Of a stretch of 33,071 nucleotides of DNA, positions 8,198-17,140 are shown one piece after another; position 1 is the stretch's first letter, and each line of letters starts with the position of its first letter. Made by a program: the position numbers and the translations under genes. The stretch lies in NCBI GenBank assembly GCA_031269245.1, contig JAISZL010000079.1:1-33071 (forward strand). The letters run 5' to 3'. The DNA is from Synergistaceae bacterium. GTDB taxonomy: Bacteria > Synergistota > Synergistia > Synergistales > Synergistaceae. The notes under the pieces are model-generated. The model was given only the letters and a program-made list of their open reading frames with translations, was not told the origin of the DNA and did no database searches.

Positions 8198-9850
8198 CTA
8201 GTCGTCAAAACAGCTTCCCCCTATGAATTCCCTGAGTATCGAGAGGTTAGGCACGTTCTCTGATGGTATGACGGGGGCGAAGCCGAGTGTCGAGAGGAGG
8301 CGTGACGCCTCGCCGTATGCCGGCGAAAGTTCCGGTATAGCCCGCAGAAGGGGTTCGACGTAGCCCTTGAGTACGGATATCTCGTAGGCCAGCGACGTGT
8401 TGAAGAGGACGTCCGCCCTCTCCTCGTATGGGAATATGTGCTTGTGCGACCCCTTTATGACGGACGGCCACATCAGAATCGTGTGCTCCGGGCCGTAGCC
8501 CCTGGTGCGGTAGTCCCTGACCATCCTGCGGAGCAGCCGGGTGTCGGTCGTGCCTATCCTGTTGTGTGAGTCGAGGTTGACGCCGGTGAGGGGGGATATG
8601 AATATCTTGTACTTCTTCTCCTGCGGTATGTCGGCGGTCAGCCTGTCGTTCAGCCCGTGGATCCCCTCGATTATGAGAATGTCGCTCGGCGAGAGTCTGA
8701 GCCTCTTTCCCTTCTTGCGCGTGCCCAGGATGAAGTCGAACCTCGGCAGCCGCACCTCCTCGCCCGCCAGGAGGGCGTTCAGGTGCTCGTTTATGAGGTC
8801 GAGGTCGAGTGCCTCCAGCGCCTCGAAGTCGTAGTCGCCGTGCTCGTCGCGCGGCGTGTCGTCCCGGTCGACGTAGTAGTCGTCCAGCGCGAGCGCCACC
8901 GGATTCCTGCCTTTTACCTGGAGCTGTATCGAGAGGCGCTTCGAGGTGGTGGTCTTGCCGGAGCTGGACGGCCCGGCCAGGCAGACGAGCCTCACGTCGG
9001 ACCGTTCTATTATCTGGCTCGCTATTCGCGAGAGTGCCTCGCTGTGGAACGCCTCAGAGATGAGTATCAGGTCGAGCGATTTCCCCAGCGCGACCCGCTC
9101 GTGAAGGCTGTCCATCGTAGATAGCCCCAATACGTTGAGCCAAGTCGAGTACTCTCGGAACACCTCCATGAGCTTCGGCACCACCTGCAGCGGCTGGAGT
9201 TCGAGAGAGGCGGTTATCGACGGAAAGCGGAGGAGGAGGCCGGGCGAGTAATAGTTGAGGTCGAACGTCTTCACCATGCTCGTGGAGGCGGCCAGGGGCA
9301 CCCCGAAGTATCCGTAATTGCCGGCGCACCTGTATAGCATGATCGGATCGGTGCCGGTCCACTGTATGAGCTTCGCCTTGTCCGCGTCGCCCTGCCGCTC
9401 GAAGATCCGCCGCGCCTTGTCGAGGGGGAGGGTGGCCATCTGTATCGGAAGCGAGGACGAGACGAGCCTGTTCATCTCGTCCTTAACCTTGAGCGCCTGC
9501 TCCTCGGTGGCCGCTTCCCCTATTATCTCGCAGTAGTAGCTGTCGCTGGTCGAGTAACGCACCGCGATGTCCTTCGATATCGCTCGCTTGCATGCCAGCG
9601 AGAGCAGAAACGTCAGCGTGCTCCTGTATATCTCCATGCCCTCGAACGACGAGGTGTCCACGAATTCCACGTCCGCGTCGTCGTCAACGACCCAGCTCAT
9701 GGGGCGGAGTATGTGATTGACCCGCCACGCGACTACCGTGTTGTTGCCCTCGTTCTCCGAAAGAGCCAGGACCTCGTGCCCCATTATCGGCGTGTCCGAG
9801 GAAATGTCACGGACGCCGCCGTTCCGGGCGACTTTGATGTTGAAACCCAT
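8198..9850 (-). CDS. Nucleoside (uridine) kinase with TGS/ThrRS-like N-terminus
   Basis: 550 residues. The C-terminal half is a phosphoribulokinase/uridine kinase fold: P-loop GPSSSGKT at 293-300, ALDDYYVDRDDTPRDEHGDYD, the LIIEGIHGLN strand, and TDTRLLRRMVRDYRTRGY. The N-terminal 280 residues resemble a TGS-like domain plus the second additional (editing-like) domain of threonyl-tRNA synthetase, a known arrangement in many Firmicutes and Synergistota nucleoside kinases. It should phosphorylate a nucleoside, probably uridine or cytidine, in pyrimidine salvage; what the tRNA-synthetase-like part senses is unknown. The ATG has a GAGGTG ribosome site. It is the first gene of the run to 2888 and has a good promoter upstream. 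Confidence 0.9.
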   Translation of the reverse strand: MGFNIKVARNGGVRDISSDTPIMGHEVLALSENEGNNTVVAWRVNHILRPMSWVVDDDADVEFVDTSSFEGMEIYRSTLTFLLSLACKRAISKDIAVRYSTSDSYYCEIIGEAATEEQALKVKDEMNRLVSSSLPIQMATLPLDKARRIFERQGDADKAKLIQWTGTDPIMLYRCAGNYGYFGVPLAASTSMVKTFDLNYYSPGLLLRFPSITASLELQPLQVVPKLMEVFREYSTWLNVLGLSTMDSLHERVALGKSLDLILISEAFHSEALSRIASQIIERSDVRLVCLAGPSSSGKTTTSKRLSIQLQVKGRNPVALALDDYYVDRDDTPRDEHGDYDFEALEALDLDLINEHLNALLAGEEVRLPRFDFILGTRKKGKRLRLSPSDILIIEGIHGLNDRLTADIPQEKKYKIFISPLTGVNLDSHNRIGTTDTRLLRRMVRDYRTRGYGPEHTILMWPSVIKGSHKHIFPYEERADVLFNTSLAYEISVLKGYVEPLLRAIPELSPAYGEASRLLSTLGFAPVIPSENVPNLSILREFIGGSCFDD

Positions 9851-9935
9851 AGAGATTCACCTCGCGCTAAAACGTCACCATATCCTGTGAGGGTAAAGTA
9901 TAATCTATGTATGCGCACTCCGATAAATTTTATCC

Positions 9936-9963
9936 ATTTTATCAGCATGACGGAATTCGTCAA
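9936..9963 (-). promoter_or_regulatory. Predicted promoter of the nucleoside kinase operon
   Basis: On the reverse strand TTGACG (9958-9963) and TAAAAT (9936-9941) are separated by 16 bases. The -35 overlaps an interrupted palindrome TGACG-GAATT-CGTCA (9949-9963), which could be a regulator site. The same 197-base divergent gap holds a perfect TATAAT on the + strand (9899-9904), which may serve the phosphatase but has no clear -35. Confidence 0.5.
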
Positions 9964-10047
9964 ATAAAAACTCGCCGCTTGATTCGCAGGACATCGCCGC
10001 CGGCTGGGATCTGGGATCGAATTAAAAGAGAGGAGGGGTAAAACAGG

Positions 10048-11475
10048 ATGAATATCGCGGGAGCGCACAGGTCGCGGAGGTTATTGACGGGGGCTTTGAT
10101 CGCCTTATATGCGGCGGCGTCCGTCCTTTGCGGGGAGGCGTTTGCCCGCGCGAGGTACGTCTTCCTATTCATAGGTGACGGCATGGGCGCCGCGCAGAGG
10201 AACGCAGCGGAGTTGTATCTGGCGGGTATGAGGGAGGCGCTCGGCGACGATTCGGCCCGTGAGAGCCAGCTCGTCATGAACTCCTTTCCGTCGAACGGTA
10301 TGATACGGACCGATTCGCTCTCCGGAGTGACTGACTCCGCGGCGGCCGGCACGGCTTTGGCCACCGGGCGCAAGACGGTGAACGGGGCCGTCGCGATGAA
10401 TCCGTCGAGCGGTGAGAAGTTCCGCTCCGTCGCGCGCGCGGCGAAGGACAGGGGGATGAAGGTGGGCATCGTCACATCGGCCTTTCTGCAGGACGCCACG
10501 CCCGCCGCGTTTTTCGGGCACTCGCGGAGGAGGACGGAGTATCGCTCTCTTGGGATTCAGCTCTCGGAGAGCGGCTTCGACTACTTCGCCGGCGGGTGGC
10601 TGCCAGACTCCCGCGCCGGGGGAAAGGACGGCACGAACCCGCTTGCCGCGGCGGCCTTGGGCGGCTACGAGGTCACGAGGACCGCCGGGGAGTTTCGAGC
10701 CCTCACGCCTGGCAGCGGGAAGGTGCGCGTCCTGTCCATCCACCCCAAGACCTCGGGGGGCTACATGCCGTGGGCCATCGATGGGGACGACGCTGGGGTC
10801 TCGTTAGCGGACTTCGTCGACAAGGGGATATGCCTGCTGGACGGGGAGGGAGGCTTTTTTATGATGGTGGAGGGAGGCAAGATCGACATCGCGTGTCACG
10901 CCAATGACGCCGCAGCGGCGGTTGGCGAGGTGATGGCGTTCGACCGGGCAGTCGGGCGGGCTGTCGCGTTTTACAGGTCCAGGCCCGGCGAGACCCTAAT
11001 AGTCGTCACGAGCGACCATGAGACGGGCGGCATGACGCATGACGCGTCCGGCGGTGCGCCGCTCTTTTACAGGGCCCTCTCGACGCAGAAGGGGTCGTAC
11101 TCCGCCTTCGAGCGCACTGTGTCGCCCAACGGGTACGCCAAATTCGGCGGCGCGTTGGCGCGCGCGCGCGCGTTTTTCGGGCCGGGCGTCGGGGATACGA
11201 AGGAAACGCGCGCCGCGCACGCGCTGAGCATGACGCCGAAGGACCTCCGAGGGGCGAAGGGGGATGAATACAAAAAATTGTATGCCACATACGACCCGTT
11301 CACCGCCGCGTGTCTCAGGGAGTTCAACGCGAGCGTCGGGATAACGTGGACGACCTTCTACCACACCGGCAAAGACATACCGGTGTCCGCGATCGGCGCG
11401 GGGGCGGAGAGATTCTCGGGCGAGTACGAGAACACGGAGATATGCCGCAAGATCATGGAGGCCATGTCGGATTGA
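10048..11475 (+). CDS. phoA: Alkaline phosphatase, secreted
   Basis: 475 residues beginning with a basic segment and a hydrophobic signal peptide ending near A32-A34 (GEAFARA), so the enzyme is exported. Alkaline phosphatase motifs are complete: metal ligand D44 (FIGDGMG), catalytic serine S97 in VTDSAAAGTALATG, metal ligands in MVEGGKIDIACH (E275, D280, H284), TSDHETGG (D323, H324) and a late ligand histidine in YHTGKDIPV. It hydrolyses phosphate monoesters outside the cytoplasm to release phosphate. The ATG follows GGAGGGG by about eight bases. The gene stands alone; no Pho-box was identified. The symbol is given for the family and does not imply orthology to the E. coli enzyme. Confidence 0.93.
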   Translation: MNIAGAHRSRRLLTGALIALYAAASVLCGEAFARARYVFLFIGDGMGAAQRNAAELYLAGMREALGDDSARESQLVMNSFPSNGMIRTDSLSGVTDSAAAGTALATGRKTVNGAVAMNPSSGEKFRSVARAAKDRGMKVGIVTSAFLQDATPAAFFGHSRRRTEYRSLGIQLSESGFDYFAGGWLPDSRAGGKDGTNPLAAAALGGYEVTRTAGEFRALTPGSGKVRVLSIHPKTSGGYMPWAIDGDDAGVSLADFVDKGICLLDGEGGFFMMVEGGKIDIACHANDAAAAVGEVMAFDRAVGRAVAFYRSRPGETLIVVTSDHETGGMTHDASGGAPLFYRALSTQKGSYSAFERTVSPNGYAKFGGALARARAFFGPGVGDTKETRAAHALSMTPKDLRGAKGDEYKKLYATYDPFTAACLREFNASVGITWTTFYHTGKDIPVSAIGAGAERFSGEYENTEICRKIMEAMSD

Positions 11476-11578
11476 CCCTCCCGCCAAGGGGCGTACGCAA
11501 CCTTCAGACCCGCCGGGAACCGCGCGCCGCGATGCCGCCTCTCATGCGGATCATAACAATTCCCTGCCAAAGCCAATA

Positions 11579-12052
11579 TCACCCCTCCGAACGGATCCAC
11601 TCGAGGTGCAGGATCGGGTATGGGTTGCCCATGCCGTCGAGCGGCGAGCGCCCCGTCACCTTGCAACCCAGCCTCATGTAAAAGTCGAGCGCTCCGAGGT
11701 TGCTCTCGTTGACGTCCAGGCGATGGGCGTTCATCTCGAACACCGCGTGCCAGAAGAGGCGCTTGCCTATACCCCTGCCCATGTACTCCGGGGCGACGAA
11801 GAGCATCTCTATCTTGCTGCCGGACACGCCGGCGAAGCCGGATATTTTACCGATGTCGTCCCTCACCAGCACGATGTCGGTATTCGGCAGCAACTTCTCA
11901 CGGACGACGGTCTTGAGCGCGTCTATGTCGGAGGAGGAGAGAAAGTGATGAGTCTCGCGCACGGATGCCTCCCACACGTCCGCGATCTCGTCGTAGTCGC
12001 CCTCTCCAGCGGCTTGAATTTTGACGGTGGAGTGTCCCTCTATCCATTGCAT
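11579..12052 (-). CDS. GNAT family N-acetyltransferase
   Basis: About 157 residues. The acetyl-CoA binding motif A is visible as MLFVAPEYMGRGIGKRLF (R/QxxGxG/A type), followed by the V-N-x-x-N-x-x-A-x-x-F-Y motif B segment (DVNESNLGALDFYMRLGC). It resembles small YjhQ/ElaA-like acetyltransferases, but the substrate cannot be predicted. I prefer the ATG at 12052, which has GGAAG eight bases upstream, over the GTG at 12061. A -10-like TATAAT (12093-12098, reverse strand) suggests its own promoter after mutS2. It converges on phoA, with 103 bases between them that hold no evident terminator. Confidence 0.88.
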   Translation of the reverse strand: MQWIEGHSTVKIQAAGEGDYDEIADVWEASVRETHHFLSSSDIDALKTVVREKLLPNTDIVLVRDDIGKISGFAGVSGSKIEMLFVAPEYMGRGIGKRLFWHAVFEMNAHRLDVNESNLGALDFYMRLGCKVTGRSPLDGMGNPYPILHLEWIRSEG

Positions 12053-12148
12053 AAAAATCACTTCCGTCTCTTTTTGGGCTGGTTGTTTTGTAATTATAAC
12101 CTCAATCGCTCAAAAAACACGCTGATGACAAAACCATTGGACAGGGCG

Positions 12149-14566
12149 TTACTTTTTGAATCTGACCACGGTTATCCCGATGCCGCCCTCCGTCGCCTCG
12201 CCTAGCCTGAAACTGGCGACGTAGGGCAGGCTCTTGCAGAGGGAGTGGACCTCGCGCCGCAGCGTGCCCGTTCCCCTTCCGTGGATGACCGTCACCTCGC
12301 CGAACCCGGCGCGGTACGCGCGGTCGAGGTATCGCTCGGCCATCGGCATGGCCTCGTCCAGCGTCATGCCGCGTATCATTATCGAGGCGGGAACGCCCAG
12401 CGGCGACGGGGGTGTGGATATTTTGACGGACGGGCCGCCATCCGCGCCGTTGAATCTTATGCCGCCCCCGCTTGAAATTTTTTCGAGTTTTTTGGCCATG
12501 CCCCTCTCCGTCCCCGTGGCGCGCCGGAGCATCTTGAGGGGTATCTCCATCTTGGCCGCGCCGGCCGTCACCACCGCCTTGTCCCCCCGGATCTCCGAGA
12601 GCGTGCACGATGCCGCTTGCGTCATGCCGACGACGACGACGACGTCTCCCGGCTCCAGCGGGCGCTCGTCGGGTTTGCTGCGATGCTGGGTTCGCTCGTC
12701 CTCGCGGTGGTCCGCCTGCTCCTTTATCATGTCGAAGTGTTTTTTGGCCCGCCCGAGTTTTCTCGACGCGTCCTTCCTCGAAGCCCCCTCTATCGTCCTT
12801 ATCAGTGACTTCGCCGACGTCTCCGCGTTCCGCACGATGCCGATCGCCTTTCTGTCCGCGTCCTCCAGCATCCTGTCCCGGCGCTCGGCGATGTCCGCAA
12901 GCTCCGCCTCGTACTCCGCGCGCGCGCGCGCCGTTTCGAGCCTCATCTCCTCCAGCATGGCTCCCTCCCGCTCAATGGCCGTCCTCCTCTCCTGCAACTC
13001 GCCAATTATGTCCTCCATCGAGACCTCTTTGCCCTGGAGAGCCTCGCGGGCGCGGCGGAGTATATCACCCGGCACGCCGAGCCTCTCCGCTATCAGGAGG
13101 GCGTTGCTCCGCCCCGGTATCCCGACGAGCATCCTATAGGTGGGGGATAGCGTCACGGCGTCGAACTCCACGGACGCGGACTCCACGCCGGGGCGCGTCA
13201 GCGCGTAGCGCTTGATGGGGTTGTGATGCGTCGTGGCGAGCACGAGGGAGTTCTTGCTCTGGAGCGCGTCGAGTATGGCTATCCCCAGCGCCGCTCCCTC
13301 GTCGGGGTCGGTGCCCGCGCCCAGCTCGTCGAGCAGTATCAGGGAGCCCTGCGAGGCCTCGGCGAGTATCTTCGTTATCCGCGATATGTGGGCGCTGAAG
13401 GTGGACAGGTTCTGCTCTATGCTCTGCTCGTCGCCTATGTCGGAGTATATGTCGTCTATCCCGCCGAGCGCCGAGCCCTCGGCCGCCGGGATCGGAAATC
13501 CGAGCCACCCGAGCGACGCGCAGACGCCCGCCGTCTTGAGCGCGACGGTCTTGCCGCCGGTGTTGGGGCCGGTCACCACCAGGACGCGGAATTCCTCGCC
13601 GCAGGATATGTCGATCGGTACGGCCGCGGCGCCGAGCAGAGGGTGGGCCGCCCCACGGAAGCTGAAGCGCGCGCCGTCCTCCAGCACCGGCATGTGCCAC
13701 CCGTCGCGCCGCGTCTTCTCCGACAGGGCGTAGAACAGATCGATCTGCCCCAGGACGCGCTCCGCGTCGAGGATGGCCTGAGCGCGCGACAGCACCAGCT
13801 CCGTGAGCTTGCGCAGTATCCTGCGCTCCTCCTCCTTCTCGTCCTCCGCGCACGCGGCGTACTCGTTGTTGGGACCGACGAGCGAGTGCGGCTCCATGTA
13901 TACGCTGTTGCCGGAGCCGGATCTGTCCATGACGATCCCGGGGAAGTTCGATATGGCGTCCTGCCTCACCAGCACGGCGTGCCGGCCGTTGCGGAGGGTC
14001 AGCACCCTCTCCCGCAGCATCCCCGATATAGAGGCGTCGTTCAGCAGGTGGGTTCCCTTGCGGCGTATCTGGTCGCGTATCGCCCTCATCCGCTCGCGGG
14101 TGCGCCTCAGCCTGTCCGACGCGCGGTCCTGAAGCCTTCCGTCATCGTCGATCACGGAGAGGGCCTCCTCCTCATGCGAGAAATCACGCAGATCGCGCGT
14201 CAGCAGGGAAAATATCGGCCACTCCGAGCGCGCTTCGTTGAGCGCGTCCTTCATCCTGCCTGCCCCGAGCAGCAACGCGCGCACCCGCGTCAGCTCCTCG
14301 CCCAGCAGTATCCCGGACGCGCGCGCCTCGTCGAGGCAGCGTTCGACGGACGAGAGCTTGGAGTTCCACGGCAAATCGCCCCTCGCGTCTCGGTAACACT
14401 CCACGGCGCGGAACAGCTCTTGCCTGTCGGTAAGCTCGTCCATGCCGCCCGCGGGCTCGACGGAGGCGATCCTCCTAGCTCCCAGGTCGCTGCGGCAATA
14501 GCGTCTTATTATGTCGAGTATTTTGGATATCTCGAGCGATCGATACGCGGATTCGTCTATTCTCAT
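12149..14566 (-). CDS. mutS2: MutS2-type ATPase with C-terminal Smr domain
   Basis: 805 residues, typical MutS2 length. The MutS core domain covers about 1-310. The ABC-type ATPase follows: Walker A GPNTGGKT at 333-340, Q-loop/signature region DEQSIEQNLSTFSAH, Walker B SLILLDELGAGTDP at 408-421. A long coiled coil (about 520-620) and a C-terminal Smr domain with IHGRGTGTLR follow. In this family the protein acts on branched DNA or on collided ribosomes, and is not a mismatch-repair factor. The Smr segment that normally reads LDLRG is IMIRG here, so the usual catalytic aspartate is absent. It is the last gene of the operon that starts with the AlaX-like gene. Confidence 0.95.
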   Translation of the reverse strand: MRIDESAYRSLEISKILDIIRRYCRSDLGARRIASVEPAGGMDELTDRQELFRAVECYRDARGDLPWNSKLSSVERCLDEARASGILLGEELTRVRALLLGAGRMKDALNEARSEWPIFSLLTRDLRDFSHEEEALSVIDDDGRLQDRASDRLRRTRERMRAIRDQIRRKGTHLLNDASISGMLRERVLTLRNGRHAVLVRQDAISNFPGIVMDRSGSGNSVYMEPHSLVGPNNEYAACAEDEKEEERRILRKLTELVLSRAQAILDAERVLGQIDLFYALSEKTRRDGWHMPVLEDGARFSFRGAAHPLLGAAAVPIDISCGEEFRVLVVTGPNTGGKTVALKTAGVCASLGWLGFPIPAAEGSALGGIDDIYSDIGDEQSIEQNLSTFSAHISRITKILAEASQGSLILLDELGAGTDPDEGAALGIAILDALQSKNSLVLATTHHNPIKRYALTRPGVESASVEFDAVTLSPTYRMLVGIPGRSNALLIAERLGVPGDILRRAREALQGKEVSMEDIIGELQERRTAIEREGAMLEEMRLETARARAEYEAELADIAERRDRMLEDADRKAIGIVRNAETSAKSLIRTIEGASRKDASRKLGRAKKHFDMIKEQADHREDERTQHRSKPDERPLEPGDVVVVVGMTQAASCTLSEIRGDKAVVTAGAAKMEIPLKMLRRATGTERGMAKKLEKISSGGGIRFNGADGGPSVKISTPPSPLGVPASIMIRGMTLDEAMPMAERYLDRAYRAGFGEVTVIHGRGTGTLRREVHSLCKSLPYVASFRLGEATEGGIGITVVRFKK

Positions 14567-14639
14567 GGGACGCGCGGCGTTTTCCCGGGGAATGTGCCCT
14601 CATGAGGCGGAGGCGCTGGCTGCGCGCGAAGATGGGCCA

Positions 14640-15335
14640 TTATTTGCCGATGAGCCCTAAAATGGCGCTGGTCAGCGCTCCCATGTCAAGCATGTCAGAG
14701 GACGCCGCGAGCGGAACCGCGTCGTCAGGTGAGGCCATGTCGGCGCTGACCGCAACGGGCGGCTTGGCCGTGTCGTCTCCGATGCTGGCCTTGCCTATTG
14801 CCGCCTGCTGAAGTATGTAGTCCCTGGCCTCGCGCTGGATCTCCTCAATGTCCGGGATGAGCCCCGCTCGGTCCAGGAGGGGGTATGCCAGTCCCCAGGT
14901 GCGGGCGGCCAGGACGAGGGCGCGGCTGTCGCGCACCCATGCGTCGCCTGCGATCGGGGCCAGTATCATGCCGCTCACCAGGACCATCATGGCGATGATG
15001 TATATCTTCGCGAAACCGGCCAGCGCGCCGCACAGCTTGTCGGCCCACGTCAGGTTGGCGTTGCCGAGGATTTTTTTGAGCGTCCCGTCGACGATGCTGC
15101 ATATAAAGAACACCAGACCGAATATGCCGAGCATGGAGAACGCCGCGGCAAAGAGGGGGGCCGCGTCGAAATTCGACGTCAGCACGCCGGCGATCGCCTT
15201 GTAGTATCTGAGCGCGCAGAAGAAGCCCCCAGCGACGCTCAAAAGCGAGAGCAACTCCCCTGAGATGCCCCTGAATAGACCGCGTATCACGAAGTAGCTA
15301 CCCGCGACGAGAAGCGCGAGGTCCGTTATGTTCAT
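14640..15335 (-). CDS. cvpA: CvpA family membrane protein
   Basis: 231 residues with four hydrophobic segments in the first 160 residues (LALLVAGSYFVIRGLFRG, a second at about 30-50, FAAAFSMLGIFGLVFFICSI, IYIIAMMVLVSGMI), which is the CvpA/colicin V production topology. The RGxxRGxSGELLSLLSVxGG element near the N-terminus is typical. The C-terminal 70 residues are soluble and low in complexity. The start overlaps the zapA stop by four bases, so the two are coupled. CvpA proteins have been linked to envelope homeostasis and colicin export; the exact role is open. This lineage commonly places zapA, cvpA and mutS2 together. Confidence 0.88.
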   Translation of the reverse strand: MNITDLALLVAGSYFVIRGLFRGISGELLSLLSVAGGFFCALRYYKAIAGVLTSNFDAAPLFAAAFSMLGIFGLVFFICSIVDGTLKKILGNANLTWADKLCGALAGFAKIYIIAMMVLVSGMILAPIAGDAWVRDSRALVLAARTWGLAYPLLDRAGLIPDIEEIQREARDYILQQAAIGKASIGDDTAKPPVAVSADMASPDDAVPLAASSDMLDMGALTSAILGLIGK

Positions 15336-15571
15336 CGTTGTTTCAGATCGGATTCGGATATTATAGCGTCAATGCGTTTCGAGGCGGAGACTATCTGGCT
15401 GGCCAGCGCCATGCAGGCCACCGCCAGGTGCCGTTCTTGCCCACCCGAGCCTCCAGCGGTGTCCTTCATTATGAGGTTGACCACCTCCTGCGCCTCCCTT
15501 ATCTCGCCGTCGCTCAGGGAGGTCAGCATGCTGTACGATTGTTTGCCCAACAGCAAGGATACCTGACGCAT
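15332..15571 (-). CDS. zapA: Cell division protein ZapA
   Basis: 79 residues. ZapA is a small cytoplasmic protein that cross-links FtsZ filaments. The N-terminal β-hairpin (VSLLLGKQSYSMLTSLSDG) and the following helices ending in a C-terminal coiled coil (VACMALASQIVSASKRIDAIISES) match the family's length and layout, although sequence is weakly conserved in ZapA. Genomic position supports it: in many bacteria zapA lies directly before cvpA and mutS2, as here. The stop overlaps the cvpA start by four bases. Confidence 0.82.
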   Translation of the reverse strand: MRQVSLLLGKQSYSMLTSLSDGEIREAQEVVNLIMKDTAGGSGGQERHLAVACMALASQIVSASKRIDAIISESDLKQR

Positions 15572-15591
15572 ACCCCTCTAGCTCCTTCGCG

Positions 15592-15942
15592 CTACGTCCT
15601 GTCGTCGTGCTCGGCCGTCTGCCGCTGGGGTTCGCCTGCCGCGAGGCCATCGTCGTGCCCCGGCAGCTGCTGGATCAAACTCTGTATCTTGGCCGCGATC
15701 TCCCTCAGCTTGTCGTCCATCTCGCGCTGCCTCTGCTCGATGGCATCCCGCTCCGCCTCGAGCTCCCTCTCCTTTTTCTGGAGCTCCTCCTCCATCTGCA
15801 GCAGCTCCAGCTCGCGGTCATCGAGCTCCCTCTTGAGCCTGGCGGCCTCCTCGTGCTCCCTGTCGCGCTCCTCGCGGATGGATCTCACCACAGATTCCAG
15901 CTTGTCGATGCCGCTCTCTATGTCGATTATCGCGTCTGTCAT
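15592..15942 (-). CDS. Coiled-coil protein, possibly division-associated
   Basis: 116 residues if started at the ATG at 15942, which has an ideal GGAGG ribosome site; an in-frame start 39 bases further upstream is less likely. Residues from about 8 to 95 are one long, highly charged heptad-rich coiled coil (IDIESGIDKLESVVRSI, then many E/R/K with L), followed by a short Q/D-rich tail. No catalytic motif is present. It is encoded 20 bases before zapA. Small coiled-coil partners such as ZapB bind the FtsZ ring near ZapA, so a similar role is possible, but composition alone does not prove homology. Confidence 0.7.
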   Translation of the reverse strand: MTDAIIDIESGIDKLESVVRSIREERDREHEEAARLKRELDDRELELLQMEEELQKKERELEAERDAIEQRQREMDDKLREIAAKIQSLIQQLPGHDDGLAAGEPQRQTAEHDDRT

Positions 15943-15990
15943 TTCATTTCCTCCTTCAAGTTCCGGGCTCGGATTGCTCAACGCTCAATA

Positions 15991-16893
15991 TTATCGCACG
16001 TATGTTCTGATAATCAAAGTCTCGTTGTCTGGCATCTCGAGGGAGACGCGTACCTGCCCGATCTCGGACAGACTGCGCGTGTGAGTTCCGCCGCACGGCA
16101 TCTCGGCCTCTTTGCCGCCCAGCGTCGCGCGCCAGTACCTCCGCGAGGCGAGCGAGTCCCCCTCGGCGCGTATCGTTATGGCGGAGTCCTCGCTCTGCCA
16201 CCGCGCGATCAGGTCGTTGATCCCGTCCTCGTACAGGCGAAGGTTCGCTGCCAGTGGTTCGGCCGCGAAGCCCCTCTTGCGCATGGACTTGCCTATGTGG
16301 TACGAGTCCGTGCAGAGCAGCTCCGATATGGAGGAACTCTCGATGGCTAGCTGGTCGAAGTCGTTGGCGCCTAGCGCGTCGGTCCTGCCGGGGTCCTTCC
16401 TCCACAGCCCGGAGAGCGCGCGGTTGAGAGCCGGGCCCATGAGGTGCGATGCGGAGTGCGCCCGCGACAGCGCGAGCCGGCGTTCCGCGTCCGCTCTCAG
16501 CAAGACGCGCTCCCCGGCCGTCAGGCTCGCGTCCTCGTCCCTGATGACGTGCCCCGCGAAGTAGTTCCAGCCGGGGCTGTTTTTTCTGACGGGGATGTCG
16601 CGGTCAGCGTGGAAATCCCCGCCGGGGGACACAGCGACGAAAATCGCGTCCGCGACCTCATATCGCCGCCCGCGCCCGTCCTCGGCGTATCCAAGGTCCT
16701 CGGGCTGGTCCGGCCACTGGTAGTCCCTGGGGTGGAATGGCGTCTCGGACGCTATCACGACGAGGGCGCCGCCTTCGCGGCGGCAGGTCGCCGCTATGAC
16801 CGACTCCTCTTCGCACGAGCCGGTGTGAAAGGTCACGCGCAACGAAACCGCGCATGGGGATTGGAAAAAATCCGCAAGGCAAATATTTTTCAT
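15991..16893 (-). CDS. AlaX-like aminoacyl-tRNA editing protein
   Basis: 300 residues resembling the free-standing editing domain of alanyl/threonyl-tRNA synthetase, which removes mischarged serine or glycine from tRNA. The zinc ligands are present as HxxxH (H146, H150 in RAHSASHL) and CxxxH (C267, H271 in MPCGGTH). The N-terminal part fits the AlaRS-like glycine-rich β-domain (TPFHPRDYQWPDQPEDLGY, where AlaRS has TxFYPxGGGQ). The typical GGGQ motif of AlaX is absent; the protein has PDQPED instead, so substrate handling may differ. First gene of the operon through mutS2. Start is the ATG at 16893 with GAGG upstream. Confidence 0.85.
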   Translation of the reverse strand: MKNICLADFFQSPCAVSLRVTFHTGSCEEESVIAATCRREGGALVVIASETPFHPRDYQWPDQPEDLGYAEDGRGRRYEVADAIFVAVSPGGDFHADRDIPVRKNSPGWNYFAGHVIRDEDASLTAGERVLLRADAERRLALSRAHSASHLMGPALNRALSGLWRKDPGRTDALGANDFDQLAIESSSISELLCTDSYHIGKSMRKRGFAAEPLAANLRLYEDGINDLIARWQSEDSAITIRAEGDSLASRRYWRATLGGKEAEMPCGGTHTRSLSEIGQVRVSLEMPDNETLIIRTYVR

Positions 16894-17090
16894 GCATCAT
16901 CAATCCTCGTAAAAAAATACGGCGCTTTGTCAAAAGTATATCAGAGAATATGCCTGGCACATCTGCGCAAAACAAAATATATTTAGGGAAAGGCTAATTT
17001 ATAGTTAGGGGCCTGAAGGGTGAAGCGTTAAAACGGGTTTGGACAAGCCGCGGGAGCCGCATCAAAAACAGCCTGTTGATCGCGAATTGG

Positions 17091-17096
17091 TATAAT
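17091..17096 (+). promoter_or_regulatory. -10 element before the pilin-like genes
   Basis: A perfect TATAAT sits 45 bases before the GTG start. No convincing -35 lies 16-18 bases upstream, so this may need an activator or be a weaker promoter. Confidence 0.4.
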
Positions 17097-17140
17097 CAGC
17101 GTTTCCTTAGAGTCACGCGATGAGTGGGGGGCGACGTTAG

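Noticed and set aside
13223-14605. 460-codon + strand ORF antisense to mutS2
   Set aside because: Shadow of mutS2 with Arg/Leu/Val/His-rich composition and no motif.
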